Made by a program: the position numbers and the translations under genes. Below are positions 37,672-46,653 of a stretch of 64,000 nt of DNA, one piece after another. The notes below the pieces were generated by a model. The model saw only the letters and a program-made list of their open reading frames with translations. It made no database searches and had not been told where the DNA came from. How positions within the stretch are numbered: the stretch's first letter is position 1; each line of letters starts with the position of its first letter. Source of the stretch: Zobellia uliginosa (GTDB taxonomy: Bacteria; Bacteroidota; Bacteroidia; Flavobacteriales; Flavobacteriaceae); the NCBI RefSeq assembly GCF_018860745.1, contig NZ_JAHKPY010000002.1:124001-188000 (forward strand), read 5' to 3'.

Positions 37672-39003
37672 ATGAACAATAGAAAAATAAGCCGTGTAGG
37701 CTATAGGTTCGTGGATCTAGATGTCAGTAACTATAGACTTTTGTTTAATGCGCTTTTGGTAGGTTTGGTTACCGGATTGTTGAGCTCTGTTTTTAGGCTG
37801 ATTCTTGCTCGTTTAGCTGCGCTTAGGACAACTTTTCAAATAGGAGAGATTAATCAGGCCTGGCAAAATTGGCTCTGGCCTACGCTTTTCACTTTTTTTG
37901 GTATTTGGTTTTCAATATTCTTGGTCAAGAAATACGCTCCTGAAACCGCTGGTAGTGGAATTCAAGAAATTGAAGGCGCACTAGATGGTTTAAGACCAGT
38001 GAGATGGCGCAGGGTTTTGCCCATTAAATTTATCGCTTCTATATTTTCCTTAAGTAGTGGTTTGTTATTGGGTCGTGAAGGGCCAACCGTGCAGATAGGT
38101 GCTAACGTGGGCAAGATGGCAGAAGACGTTTTTAAGCAATCTGCAGAAGAGGACAACCCTTTAATTAGTGCGGGTGCGGCATCAGGTTTGGCAAGTGCTT
38201 TTAACGCTCCTTTTGCAGGTATTATTTTTGTTATTGAAGAGATGAACGGCCATTTTAAGTTTAATTTTTATTCATTAGCAGCACTTATGATCGGCGCCGG
38301 TTCTGCAGATATGGTAGTACGGTTGTTGGTTGGGAGCGGACCTATTCTTAAAACAACCATTTTTACTTTTGAAGAATTATCCGGGATATGGTTGTTTGTA
38401 TTGTTGGGACTTGTGCTAAGTGTTGTTGGAATTATGTTTAATAAGTTATTGATTAGGTCTTTGGATTTATTCAAAAAAATGAAAGTAAGCTATATTACCA
38501 TTGCGTTGTGTATGGCTTTAATCATTACTGCGGTAGGTTTGTATTCAGAAGATATGATCGGGGCAGGTTACACCACCATTTCACATGTTCACAATAGTTC
38601 TTTTACGTTAAAATTTCTTTTAGCGCTGTTTGTTGTCCGTTTTATTCTTTCTGTTCTTAGTTATGGCTCAGGAGTGCCAGGAGGTATTTTTACTCCTTTA
38701 ATAACTTTAGGGGTCATTTTAGGGATGCTCTTTGGCGGTGTAGCACAACATTTTTTCCCAGATCTGGTGCCTGATCCAGCTATTTTTGGTGTTGCCGGTA
38801 TGGCGGGCATCTTTGCCTCAACCATTAGGGCTCCACTTACAGGTTTGGCGCTTTCGGTAGAAATGACGGCAAATTATGAGTTGATATTACCATTGATTTT
38901 CACTGCGGTTACAGCTTCCGTCTGTACCACAATGTTGGGTAATGCACCGATCTATTCCATTTTACTTAAACGTATTTTGAATAAGGAAGAGACCTCCCTT
39001 TAG
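37672..39003 (+). CDS. ClC-family chloride/proton antiporter
   Basis: 443-residue ClC protein without the cytoplasmic CBS domains of larger members. Selectivity motifs: GSGIQEIEG near residue 94 (usually GSGIP), GREGPT with gating Glu136, GGIFTP near residue 335. The proton Glu typical of antiporters is present (Glu190 in VIEEM), so it is probably a 2Cl-/H+ exchanger rather than a channel. In E. coli such antiporters support extreme acid resistance by carrying compensating charge. It stands alone, with its own Crp/FNR-type promoter, divergent from mlaEFD. Confidence 0.92.
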   Translation: MNNRKISRVGYRFVDLDVSNYRLLFNALLVGLVTGLLSSVFRLILARLAALRTTFQIGEINQAWQNWLWPTLFTFFGIWFSIFLVKKYAPETAGSGIQEIEGALDGLRPVRWRRVLPIKFIASIFSLSSGLLLGREGPTVQIGANVGKMAEDVFKQSAEEDNPLISAGAASGLASAFNAPFAGIIFVIEEMNGHFKFNFYSLAALMIGAGSADMVVRLLVGSGPILKTTIFTFEELSGIWLFVLLGLVLSVVGIMFNKLLIRSLDLFKKMKVSYITIALCMALIITAVGLYSEDMIGAGYTTISHVHNSSFTLKFLLALFVVRFILSVLSYGSGVPGGIFTPLITLGVILGMLFGGVAQHFFPDLVPDPAIFGVAGMAGIFASTIRAPLTGLALSVEMTANYELILPLIFTAVTASVCTTMLGNAPIYSILLKRILNKEETSL

Positions 39004-39108
39004 AAATTGCAACTCTTTATTTCTATATGAAACCTGGTTTGTCTGGCTCGTATCAATCTCAAAAATAAATTACTGTTTTGTTAAAAAAAGACTAAAACCT
39101 AGGGTAAC

Positions 39109-39151
39109 TGATCTAGGTCATTCGTATCGCTTATCTATCAAGATAATTTTG
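39109..39151 (+). promoter_or_regulatory. Crp/FNR-type site and promoter of the general stress protein gene
   Basis: Site TGATCTAGGTCA at 39109-39120 and -7 box TAATTTTG at 39144-39151, a full match, 33 bp centre to centre. The start codon lies 57 bp further on. Confidence 0.82.
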
Positions 39152-39208
39152 ACCTATTAAAAGATGATAAGTATTTAAAATTTAATTCATAACTAAATAA
39201 AGAAGCAT

Positions 39209-39736
39209 ATGAAAAATGGAGTAACAGTCGCTATATGCGATTCGCATCAGAAAGCCGAAAAAGTGGTCAAAGAACTACAACAGTCAGGCTTTGATATGAA
39301 AAAACTTTCTATCGTTGGTAAAGATTATCACGAGGAAGACAAAGTTATCGGGTTTTACAATACCGGTGATAGAATGAAAAACTGGGGATCTGCAGGTGCT
39401 TTCTGGGGCGGTATTTGGGGCCTTGTTTTTGGCGCCGGTTTTTTCTTAATACCAGGCATAGGACCAGTTATGTTGGCAGGTCCAATCGTATCATCATTAA
39501 TAGGTGGTCTTGAAGGCGCAGTTGTTGTTGGTGGACTATCTGCTCTTGGCGGAGCTCTTTTTGGTATTGGAGTACCCAAGGATAGTGTGCTACGGTACGA
39601 GACCGCTTTAAAGGCAGATAAGTTTTTAGTTATTGCTCACGGATCTTCTGAGGATTTGGAAAAAGCAAAAAAAATAATGTCCGATTCATCTGCAGATGAG
39701 GTAGATATTCACTCAAAAGAAGCTGTATCTGTTTAA
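39209..39736 (+). CDS. General stress protein 17M/YflT-like membrane protein
   Basis: 175-residue protein. The N-terminal 55 residues (VTVAICDSHQKAEKVVKELQQSGFDMKKLSIVGKDYH) match the general stress protein 17M (YflT) domain. A Gly-rich hydrophobic centre follows (about residues 62-118: GAFWGGIWGLVFGAGFFLIPG and similar), and a soluble C-terminal part FLVIAHGSSEDLEKAKKIM. Often annotated as stress-induced protein or permease, with no known activity. It is 46 bp before a PepSY-like gene and shares its promoter. Confidence 0.85.
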   Translation: MKNGVTVAICDSHQKAEKVVKELQQSGFDMKKLSIVGKDYHEEDKVIGFYNTGDRMKNWGSAGAFWGGIWGLVFGAGFFLIPGIGPVMLAGPIVSSLIGGLEGAVVVGGLSALGGALFGIGVPKDSVLRYETALKADKFLVIAHGSSEDLEKAKKIMSDSSADEVDIHSKEAVSV

Positions 39737-39782
39737 GTATTAAAAATAATTTTAACTGAAATCTATATTAAATTTTTAAAAG

Positions 39783-40316
39783 ATGAAAACAGTAATATTA
39801 AGTGCTATTTTAATGGGATTGGCTTTTCAATCTAATGCACAAGACCTGCTCTTTAGAGCCAGATTAGAAGTAGAAGAAGTACCCGAGTTAGTAGTAACCG
39901 CAGTGGAAGAAGATTTTCCGGGTTTCTCAATTGTGGAGTACAATGCGTTGCCTGTAGAATATGTAGAGGGAGATGTTTACATTAACCCAAATATAGATTC
40001 TAATGCAGATTACGATACCTTTCAAATAATAATGAAAGAGAAAGGAAAAGAACTGACAGCTACTTATGACAGAGATGGTAACCTTCTTAAAACTACAGAG
40101 CATTTTAAAAATGTAGCACTACCATATGCCGTAAGCAGATCTATTGCAAAAGAATATCCAAATTGGAAATTTGAAAAAGATTCTTACGACATGGTTCAAT
40201 TGGGCAATGGAAAAGCAAAAAAACGTTATAGAGTTATCCTAGAAAACCATGGTAAAAAAATACATGTGCATACGAATGCAAAAGGCAAAATTTTAAATCA
40301 TCATAAAAAAGCTTAG
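39783..40316 (+). CDS. Secreted PepSY-like protein
   Basis: 177-residue exported protein. The signal peptide (MKTVILSAILMGLAFQSNAQ) ends at residue 20. Two repeats follow the putative-beta-lactamase-inhibitor-like, PepSY-like pattern (PF11396): VVTAVEEDFPGFSIVEYN with FQIIMKEKGKELTATYDRDGNLLKTTE, and AVSRSIAKEYPNWKFEKDSYDM with YRVILENHGKKIHVHTNAKGKIL. The family is common in Bacteroidota and of unknown function. It is the second gene of a two-gene unit and is followed by a strong terminator. Confidence 0.82.
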   Translation: MKTVILSAILMGLAFQSNAQDLLFRARLEVEEVPELVVTAVEEDFPGFSIVEYNALPVEYVEGDVYINPNIDSNADYDTFQIIMKEKGKELTATYDRDGNLLKTTEHFKNVALPYAVSRSIAKEYPNWKFEKDSYDMVQLGNGKAKKRYRVILENHGKKIHVHTNAKGKILNHHKKA

Positions 40317-40381
40317 TATAAGAAAAACACCAGTGGCTTTTTAAGACAGTGGTATTTTTTAGAGTTGGTTGGTAATTGGAA

Positions 40382-40436
40382 GACAGGCAGCAGAGGTGAA
40401 TATCACTTTCTACTGCCTGTTTTTTGTTGAATATGT
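40382..40436 (+). terminator. Terminator after the PepSY-like gene
   Basis: Hairpin with arms ACAGGCAG and CTGCCTGT, continued inward by AGAGGTGA pairing with TCACTTTCT imperfectly, followed by six T. It lies about 70 bp after the stop codon. Confidence 0.75.
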
Positions 40437-40450
40437 ATGATATAGAATAA

Positions 40451-40484
40451 AAAAAAAGGAGACATCTGCATGTCTACTTTTTTT
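40451..40484. terminator. Bidirectional terminator after the GH15 gene
   Basis: Arms AGACAT and ATGTCT with flanking A-run and T-run (positions 40451-40457 and 40477-40484) that also pair. It can end the minus-strand GH15 transcript and back up the plus-strand terminator to its left. Confidence 0.65.
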
Positions 40485-40541
40485 AAAGAGTAATCTTATT
40501 ATTCTACGGTTTAATGAGTTTTCTTAATCATCAACCTTTCA

Positions 40542-42914
40542 TTATTCATTTGCTACGATTACAGAATAATTTCTCTGTTCCCACTTGTCTTCTTCTTTCC
40601 AATAAAATGTAAATTGTAATGAGGTAGACTGGGTGGTCGTAGGTATAATATTGGTAACGAAAATGCCAAATTTCATATTTTGGGACTCTGTGATAAAGGT
40701 GGTTTTCCAGTCGTCATCTGTCCAATGCACCGTACATTCCGTTAAGGTCTCAATTCGTAATGTTTTTCCTTTTGGAAGTGTTCTGGCTCCATTGTCAAAA
40801 CGCCATATTTTATGATCTGATTTCTTTTTTCGCCTCTGGTAACGTTCAAAAGTTTGGCTGGGCATATCAAAAATATTATTGTGCTGTATAGAAATGCAGA
40901 GTTTAATATATTCTGCATGCGCCCAAGTTAAAGGCATGGCAGAACCTGTATGTTCGCCTAAGAATAATCCTTTTTCGGGAATATCAGCTTTGTCCCATAT
41001 CTGTTCGGGTAATAAACCGTTGTTTGCAAAAGCCTCCATAGCTTTTAAATGCTTAGTAGCCTCTTCTATATTACCTGCCGCTATTTCATAATGACCTCTT
41101 TCTCCGGTTAACAACGGCCACGCACGACCTATTCCTGTACCATCATAAGGGTCTCCGTTTTCTTGCTCGCCATAACCATCATTATTATAACGGTACCAGC
41201 AATCTCCATTAGGAGTTTCAACCTTTAATTCCGCATCTATAACTTTTAATGTGTTCAGTATTTTTGGGTCATCGGCTGCCCGAAGACCGAACCTAACTAA
41301 TGCCAAGGCGTCTACACTGATCAGTTCGCTTAGTTTTGTTTTTCCATAATCAGCATGATGGTTTTTAAGTTTAATAGTTCGATCACCCAGTTCCGTTGCA
41401 GGAATATCTGAAAAAGGATTTATACGAATATAATACCCTTCTACACCATGTTTTTGGGCCAGGGGAGTACCCGTAACATAGGTACGGTATTCTATAGTAT
41501 CGTTCCAACTATCTGCAGTTTCCCGGCAATAGATGGCAAAATCTTTTTCGTCACTTATTTCTGCAAGTTCGGCTCCGGCCAATAAGGCGGCAATTTCTGT
41601 GGCCATCGTAAAGGGAGAAAAACCACCCTCTTCTTCCCAACGGTCTTGACTGGTATACGGTCCGTTCTTTAAAAGAAATGTAATCGCTTTTTTTGCCAAA
41701 GGCCAATATCTTTTCATTCGGTTTATTCCCATTGTATTACGTAAGTAACCTTTGAGGATTTCCAGAATTGGTAGGGCAATTTGATCCATCTGCAGACCAT
41801 CCCAATTAGGTTCTCCTTGTAACCACATATTCTGTGGCCAACTACCATCTTCATTTTGGGTTGACATCAAATAGTTTACGATACGGGATACATCTGCTTT
41901 TGTTTCCAGCGCGTTAAATCCGCCCGCTGTTTCTATCAAATCTCTTGGCCAAACTACATGGTATCCGCTTTTGTCCGAATCTCCTTTTGTACCTCCCCAG
42001 GGAATGGAAAGACTAGCGATAATACCTCCAGGAAAATTTTTGGCTTCGTGCATACGTAACATCGCAGCACTCATTTTAAAATTTGAGGCAGGTATATTTG
42101 GTAGGGTGTCTTGCCAGGTTTGCCATTCTTGTATATATTTTCTTTTTGCAGTTTCAAAACCATTTAGAATACTTGCCCTTGCGTGATTAGCAGCCTCTAA
42201 ATAGGTTCTTCCAAAACTTATAGCCAAAACAAAATCTTTTTCTGTAAGATCTATTTCTCCTGTAAGTGCGATATTTCCTTTTTGGGCACTTCCATATTGC
42301 CATTTTAATTTTCCGTTTTGACGAATATCTCTCCAACCGTCCGATTTCCCCACATAGCCTACAGATCGTTTTAACCATCTTAAAGAGCAGGCCATGGCCA
42401 ATGCAATATCTCCGTTCTGGGCAAAGAGCATCTCAATACCCTTGTACTCTCCTAACCATCCTGTATTATTACCGCCTTCGTTATTTAAATGAGGTGCAAG
42501 TAATGCAAATAATTTTAAGGGAAGAGTAGGGTCTCTTTGTTCAAATATGATGTGTTGTAGTATCGTATTTCTATAAGGGTCTATAATAATTTCTTTAGTA
42601 ATCCGGTACTTTTTAAACTTATCCGTATTAACGATACGGTACGCGGGAATACCGTCTTTGAGTGTTTCGATTAGATGTTCTGCATCTCTTTTTTCTTCGG
42701 AAAAAAACTCATGTCCATCTGTAACTATAAATCCCATATCGCGTATGCAGGCAATATCTTCACGGGGATAGTAGGCTTCATTAAGTATACCGTGGCTAAG
42801 TGTAAAGGTAACATCCGATGCAGAATTGAGAGCCTTACCTATTCCTGCTTTTGTACTAGAAGTCCATCTAGCCTCCATGCCTGGTGCTCCAGGCGCCTCT
42901 AATAGTTGAGACAT
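40542..42914 (-). CDS. GH15 glucoamylase/glucodextranase-like glycoside hydrolase
   Basis: 790-residue protein without a signal peptide, so probably cytosolic. The N-terminal 270 residues form the beta-sandwich of bacterial GH15 enzymes (PGAPGMEARWTSSTKAGIGKAL, FTLSHGILNEAYYPRED). The catalytic (alpha/alpha)6 barrel follows with VVWPRDLIE near residue 325, DRWEEEGGFSPFT with the probable acid Glu near residue 425, and GLLPEQIWD with the probable base Glu near residue 652. It releases beta-glucose from the non-reducing ends of glucans. In this island it could feed glucokinase from stored glycogen or maltodextrin. It is the last gene of an operon with two small proteins. Confidence 0.92.
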   Translation of the reverse strand: MSQLLEAPGAPGMEARWTSSTKAGIGKALNSASDVTFTLSHGILNEAYYPREDIACIRDMGFIVTDGHEFFSEEKRDAEHLIETLKDGIPAYRIVNTDKFKKYRITKEIIIDPYRNTILQHIIFEQRDPTLPLKLFALLAPHLNNEGGNNTGWLGEYKGIEMLFAQNGDIALAMACSLRWLKRSVGYVGKSDGWRDIRQNGKLKWQYGSAQKGNIALTGEIDLTEKDFVLAISFGRTYLEAANHARASILNGFETAKRKYIQEWQTWQDTLPNIPASNFKMSAAMLRMHEAKNFPGGIIASLSIPWGGTKGDSDKSGYHVVWPRDLIETAGGFNALETKADVSRIVNYLMSTQNEDGSWPQNMWLQGEPNWDGLQMDQIALPILEILKGYLRNTMGINRMKRYWPLAKKAITFLLKNGPYTSQDRWEEEGGFSPFTMATEIAALLAGAELAEISDEKDFAIYCRETADSWNDTIEYRTYVTGTPLAQKHGVEGYYIRINPFSDIPATELGDRTIKLKNHHADYGKTKLSELISVDALALVRFGLRAADDPKILNTLKVIDAELKVETPNGDCWYRYNNDGYGEQENGDPYDGTGIGRAWPLLTGERGHYEIAAGNIEEATKHLKAMEAFANNGLLPEQIWDKADIPEKGLFLGEHTGSAMPLTWAHAEYIKLCISIQHNNIFDMPSQTFERYQRRKKKSDHKIWRFDNGARTLPKGKTLRIETLTECTVHWTDDDWKTTFITESQNMKFGIFVTNIIPTTTQSTSLQFTFYWKEEDKWEQRNYSVIVANE

Positions 42915-43000
42915 AGTTTTGTTATCAAAAGGTTGATAATTGGTCCTAACTACTTTATTCGTGCATTTCTTCTAGTTGAGAATACTGTTTAAAGTAGAAA

Positions 43001-43366
43001 TCATATTTTAATTATATCGGTAGGGGTTTCGACTAAAATGGTTACATCTCCTCTAAGGGCAATGGGTTGCTTCATGATTTCCGGGTTGTGCCGTATCATT
43101 TTAATCCAATCATCCGTAGATAAACTACAATTATGAAAATGTTTTTTGTAGGCTGGATGGTCCTGGTTTACCAAATCTGCGACTTCTATGTTCAAGCGGT
43201 CCGCAAATTCCACTATTTGCGTTCCGGTTAGCTTATTTTTTAGAATATCAATTTCTTCAATCGGTAATCCTTCAGATTTGGCATAGGCCAGTGTTTGTTT
43301 GGCCCGCACTGAGTTTGAACTGTAGTAAAACGTAATTTGTCTATTTGATGTGGCTATTTCTCCCAT
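43001..43366 (-). CDS. Spx/ArsC-like protein lacking the redox cysteines
   Basis: 121-residue thioredoxin-fold protein of the ArsC/Spx family. The fold pattern is clear (ITFYYSSNSVRAKQTLAYAKSEGLPIEEIDILKNKLTGTQIVEFADRL, later IRHNPEIMKQPIALRGD with the conserved R-P-I/P-I-A-L-R region). The positions of the CxxC or catalytic Cys are Ser19 and Ala22, so it cannot do arsenate reductase or Spx-type disulfide chemistry. It may bind RNA polymerase or another partner without redox sensing; that is speculation. It lies 20 bp after the 71-residue gene and 86 bp before GH15. Confidence 0.82.
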   Translation of the reverse strand: MGEIATSNRQITFYYSSNSVRAKQTLAYAKSEGLPIEEIDILKNKLTGTQIVEFADRLNIEVADLVNQDHPAYKKHFHNCSLSTDDWIKMIRHNPEIMKQPIALRGDVTILVETPTDIIKI

Positions 43367-43386
43367 AATCTAAATTTTAAACCAAA

Positions 43387-43602
43387 TTAGCTTTGTACTT
43401 TATGTTCATCTAAATAATGCTGTAAAAGTTGTTTTAAACTTTCTAGGTATTCCTGCATGACCACTTTGTCCATATGTGGATGTTCATTAACAGGAAGTGT
43501 CATTGGGTTTTCATCCAAAGACCTGTAGAGTTCAGGATATTTGGTTTCAATAAGCGTAGTGAGCTGTACGATTTCGCTTAATATTTTATGTAAATTTTTC
43601 AT
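43387..43602 (-). CDS. Small hypothetical protein, first gene of GH15 operon
   Basis: 71-residue soluble, mostly helical protein (MKNLHKILSEIVQLTTLIE..., ending LLQHYLDEHKVQS). No family recognised. Support for it being real comes from its position 20 bp before the Spx-like gene, the same strand, and the Crp/FNR-type promoter upstream, with no other candidate gene between promoter and operon. Confidence 0.65.
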   Translation of the reverse strand: MKNLHKILSEIVQLTTLIETKYPELYRSLDENPMTLPVNEHPHMDKVVMQEYLESLKQLLQHYLDEHKVQS

Positions 43603-43740
43603 GAGATATTTTTAAGTTATTCAAGATATATCCTAGGGCTCGTTTAAGCAATAGATTTCTAACTGATGTTTTGCCTAAAAGCACTGTTCATGCTATAAAA
43701 TTGCCTCAATCTTACTAATTAATAAAGTGAAAATATATAG

Positions 43741-43783
43741 TAAAAGTATAATGAAGTAGCGTGAATGGATATGATTTAAATCA
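43741..43783 (-). promoter_or_regulatory. Crp/FNR-type site and promoter of the small protein/Spx-like/GH15 operon
   Basis: Palindrome TGATTTAAATCA at 43772-43783 and minus-strand -7 box TACTTTTA at 43741-43748 (five of six), 33 bp centre to centre. The predicted leader is about 130 bases. Confidence 0.72.
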
Positions 43784-43810
43784 GTATAAAAACCATTCTT
43801 TACAATTTAA

Positions 43811-43855
43811 AAATCGCGATGAATACTACACTTGCTTTCATACTCATCGCGATTT
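43811..43855 (-). terminator. Hairpin after the second universal stress protein gene
   Basis: Perfect 12-bp inverted repeat AAATCGCGATGA (43811-43822) with TCATCGCGATTT (43844-43855). It lies directly downstream of the minus-strand Usp gene. The T-run after it is poor, so it may be a mRNA-stabilising hairpin rather than a strict terminator. Confidence 0.55.
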
Positions 43856-43881
43856 AAACCCTCAGATTATGAATACCCCAT

Positions 43882-44691
43882 TCATTTTATCTGTTGCAAA
43901 ACCATTAATGGTATCTCCGTTTTGTAAGCTATATTTTTTACTACATTTTCGCGGGTCAATGTCTTGAAAAAGCCATGATTGGTTTTCAATATGGCCAACA
44001 TGCCCATTTGTTTATTTACTTTTTTTATCTGAATTAGTGTATTGGCCACGGAATCTTGCTGTTGAATTTCATAGAAATAGTGTTTTACCCCGCTCAGCGC
44101 TTTTCTTAGTTTTTCCTTGTTGGATTTTTGATTATCGCACAAAGTATCTTCCGTCTTAATATGGGCTACATTAAGAGTGGCATTAGAGCGTACCGCCATT
44201 TCAATAAGAGGTGAAAGCTCATCCGGTTTGAAGGAATATTTAAAGTCGGTTGCAAAAATTATACCTTCAAGTTCACTACAAACATATGCAGGTGGAACCG
44301 ATATTACAGGGCATTTTTTTATATCCTTTATCAGTCTAAGTGTATTACTGCCAATAAAAACATCCCGAAAGGCAGATAAGCCTTTGGTACCTACAAAAAT
44401 ATAATCCGCATTCTCCTTAATTTGAATTTGTTTGGTTAAGTTATAAACCGAATCAGTTTCTAAAATTGCCTCAAACTGGTGTTCTACTTTTCTAGGTTGA
44501 GATTTTAATTTTTTTACGAGCTGATACAGATCTTCTCTAAAACTCATTTTTGAACCTTCTCCTGAAGGCACATCGTGATAGGCATGTAGGATGTAAAATT
44601 TGCAAGCTTCATCCTTAAAAAGAAGAAGTGCATAATCTATGGCTTTTTGCGCATTCTCTGAGAAATCGGTGGGGATTATTATTTTTTTCAT
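43882..44691 (-). CDS. Universal stress protein, two-domain, intact ATP motif
   Basis: Start set at the ATG at 44691 (269 residues, MKKIIIPTDFSENAQKAIDYAL); a TTG three codons upstream is less likely. Tandem UspA protein. Domain 1 has the complete nucleotide motif G-2x-G-9x-G-S in VGTKGLSAFRDVFIGSN near residue 105, so it probably binds ATP, unlike the Usp at 10485. Domain 2 (about residues 150-269) lacks the motif. It has its own Crp/FNR-type promoter about 150 bp upstream and stands alone. Confidence 0.9.
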   Translation of the reverse strand: MKKIIIPTDFSENAQKAIDYALLLFKDEACKFYILHAYHDVPSGEGSKMSFREDLYQLVKKLKSQPRKVEHQFEAILETDSVYNLTKQIQIKENADYIFVGTKGLSAFRDVFIGSNTLRLIKDIKKCPVISVPPAYVCSELEGIIFATDFKYSFKPDELSPLIEMAVRSNATLNVAHIKTEDTLCDNQKSNKEKLRKALSGVKHYFYEIQQQDSVANTLIQIKKVNKQMGMLAILKTNHGFFKTLTRENVVKNIAYKTEIPLMVLQQIK

Positions 44692-44839
44692 CTTATACAA
44701 GTATTAAGGTCTAAAGTATCTTTTGGAGTATTTAAACCATTTGTTAATTTGGGGTTATCCGCTATTTCTTTACCATTACCTAAATGCTTCGCTCTTAAAA
44801 GCTTTTTTCACAAACGTTACTAATTTATTTTCTGGATAC

Positions 44840-44882
44840 TAAAGATATAGTAGTAAGATAATCCTTACTATGACATATGTCA
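44840..44882 (-). promoter_or_regulatory. Crp/FNR-type site and promoter of the second universal stress protein
   Basis: Perfect palindrome TGACATATGTCA at 44871-44882 (extended by flanking A/T bases) and minus-strand -7 box TATCTTTA at 44840-44847 (five of six), 33 bp centre to centre. Confidence 0.75.
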
Positions 44883-44968
44883 TGAAAGAAAAGAAGATGG
44901 TAAAGGGAATCTAGCCGCTAAGAACGGATTGGGGTAGAAAGGAAATCTACTATATTTATTAAACAAAA

Positions 44969-45003
44969 AAACAGCTACGCAACCTTATATGGCATAGCTG
45001 TTT
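44969..45003 (-). terminator. Terminator of the EF-hand/YHYH/DUF6702 cassettes
   Basis: Arms AAACAGCTACGC and GCATAGCTGTTT pair with one mismatch around a 11-base loop; on the minus strand a run of six T follows. It lies about 40 bp after the last gene of the cassette. Confidence 0.72.
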
Positions 45004-45040
45004 CTGATATGGACCTAAAAATGAATTGTATAGCTACGTA

Positions 45041-45646
45041 TTAGCTATCCTTCTGAGACGAGAACAATTTTTTACCCACCATAATAACGGGGATTGCAGT
45101 AAAAAACCACAAATAATTTGTGTTGAAGCCTTCTTTTTTGTCCATAATTTTATGGTCCTTAAATTCAATAGAAGTACCGTAATTATTTTTTTCGGATAGA
45201 ATAACCTTGTCGGAAACGCCATGTAGAGACAAGGAGAAAACCGTTTGATGGTGTTCGTTTTCCTTGAAAGCATCAATTGTAATAGCTAAGGTGCTGAACT
45301 CGTCCGGTAAATCAGAGGTTATAAATTTAAGATCGGTCTGATGGTCTCCCAGTTTTAGTCCGCCATTTAAAAGCTGCACCTGATTACCGTTAACCGTTAA
45401 ATTAAAATTACCTTTTATATAATCTACCGCTAATTTCTTGTATTCAATAGCTGATAGATTAATGAACTCAACTTCTGGGTAATGTTTGTTCAGCGCTTCT
45501 TGAAAACCAGCTTGGCTTATACTAACGTTCAATATTCCCAATTCTTGGTTGACCTCTAAATAGTAGGTAGCCGACAATGGATTGTGGGCGTACGCCATTT
45601 TTATGGTCAGCATAGTAAGTAAGCAAAAAATAAAAGTCTTTTTCAT
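45041..45646 (-). CDS. DUF6702-like exported protein with C-terminal anchor, copy 1
   Basis: 201-residue protein with a signal peptide (cleavage near AYAHNP, residue 20) and a C-terminal hydrophobic segment (LWFFTAIPVIMVG) with a basic tail, so the bulk lies outside the cytoplasmic membrane. It begins its mature part with H-N-P and reads like the DUF6702 family. The protein at 47344 has the same build: signal peptide, mature start at AHSP, a segment GLKLGDHQ/IKLGHET in the middle, and a C-terminal anchor. It is 8 bp after the YHYH lipoprotein gene. Function unknown. Confidence 0.75.
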   Translation of the reverse strand: MKKTFIFCLLTMLTIKMAYAHNPLSATYYLEVNQELGILNVSISQAGFQEALNKHYPEVEFINLSAIEYKKLAVDYIKGNFNLTVNGNQVQLLNGGLKLGDHQTDLKFITSDLPDEFSTLAITIDAFKENEHHQTVFSLSLHGVSDKVILSEKNNYGTSIEFKDHKIMDKKEGFNTNYLWFFTAIPVIMVGKKLFSSQKDS

Positions 45647-45654
45647 AACGCTTC

Positions 45655-46653
45655 TTATCGGTAACTAAAGCTGTTGCTTGCCGCTACGCCTTTAAGGCAT
45701 TTTGGAACGTTTGGAGCATCTGTATTACTAGCAACATAATGATAGGTGCCATCTGGGTAATCTGTTGTAGCTGCGGTTCTTCCGCCACAATCATCTAAAT
45801 CGTCCGGTTCCACCCCATAGGCATATATTGGGAAACCGTCTTTTGCAAAACCTATTAATTTGGTATCAACCACTTGTTCGACCAACGTACATGAAACGTC
45901 TGTTATGTTATTAGCCTCCAAGACCTGGTTCATTGTTTCTGCTACAAAATGCCAATGGTAATATCCCGCAGGATCATGATGTCCGCCACAAGGGTCAAGA
46001 GAAGGAATGTTACCTGCTTTTTCTCTCCCTGGGTTAGCAACAGAAGGAGGGGCACCGTTAATAGGAGCACCATCTATTGAAACACCAACCAACTCAATCG
46101 TATCAATATCATTATTTGAAGAGGCCAATTTTGGTGTTGTAGGAATCAAAAATGTTAATTGCAGGTTGTTATCCGGTGCGGCTTCCAAACAATAGGATAA
46201 ATCTCCATCAACAGGCCCTGAAGCAAAATCATCAATATTAATGTTGCCCTCGTCATCCACAATGTCATAACCATCTGCTTCCATAGCATTGAACAATTCT
46301 GCTTTCATTACTTGAAAACCGGGATTTGTATCTCCGTCATAAACTCCTAGGCCACCAATATCATTGATAGTTTCCGGGCAAAAAGGGCCACTCTCTACAG
46401 GGTTGCTTGAAAAAGTCATTTGAAAGCACTCTGCACTTGTGCCATCTTCCAGGGTAGCGGTAACTGTCTCAAAAGATACTAGAGAGGTGCTGTTGAATGC
46501 CGCTTCTGTAATTAAATAATCACCACTTTCCGTAGCTGTTTCTGTGTCGGTTTCCGTGTCTGTATCACTATCTGTAGTGTCATCGGAACTACATGAACCA
46601 AAATGGAGTGAAATGACGGTCAAGAATCCAAAGATGTAATTGAATTTAATCAT
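45655..46653 (-). CDS. YHYH-domain lipoprotein, copy 1
   Basis: 332-residue lipoprotein; the signal ends in FGSCSSDD (Cys20) and a low-complexity Asp/Thr/Glu linker of about 20 residues follows. The YHYH domain (PF14240) is seen in CGGHHDPAGYYHWHF near residue 230 and in DYPDGTYHY near residue 307, both slightly degenerate compared with copy 2. The SNPVESGPFCPETI stretch and the late cysteines are shared with copy 2. The Asp/Glu- and His-rich composition suggests metal binding at the cell surface. It lies 8 bp before the DUF6702-like gene. Confidence 0.85.
   Translation of the reverse strand: MIKFNYIFGFLTVISLHFGSCSSDDTTDSDTDTETDTETATESGDYLITEAAFNSTSLVSFETVTATLEDGTSAECFQMTFSSNPVESGPFCPETINDIGGLGVYDGDTNPGFQVMKAELFNAMEADGYDIVDDEGNINIDDFASGPVDGDLSYCLEAAPDNNLQLTFLIPTTPKLASSNNDIDTIELVGVSIDGAPINGAPPSVANPGREKAGNIPSLDPCGGHHDPAGYYHWHFVAETMNQVLEANNITDVSCTLVEQVVDTKLIGFAKDGFPIYAYGVEPDDLDDCGGRTAATTDYPDGTYHYVASNTDAPNVPKCLKGVAASNSFSYR

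Larger units (their letters stand above)
44692..45040. other. Gene-free region upstream of the second universal stress protein
   Basis: About 350 bp. It holds the Crp/FNR-type promoter of the Usp gene (44840-44882) and the terminator of the duplicated cassette (44969-45003). I see nothing else in it. Confidence 0.6.
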
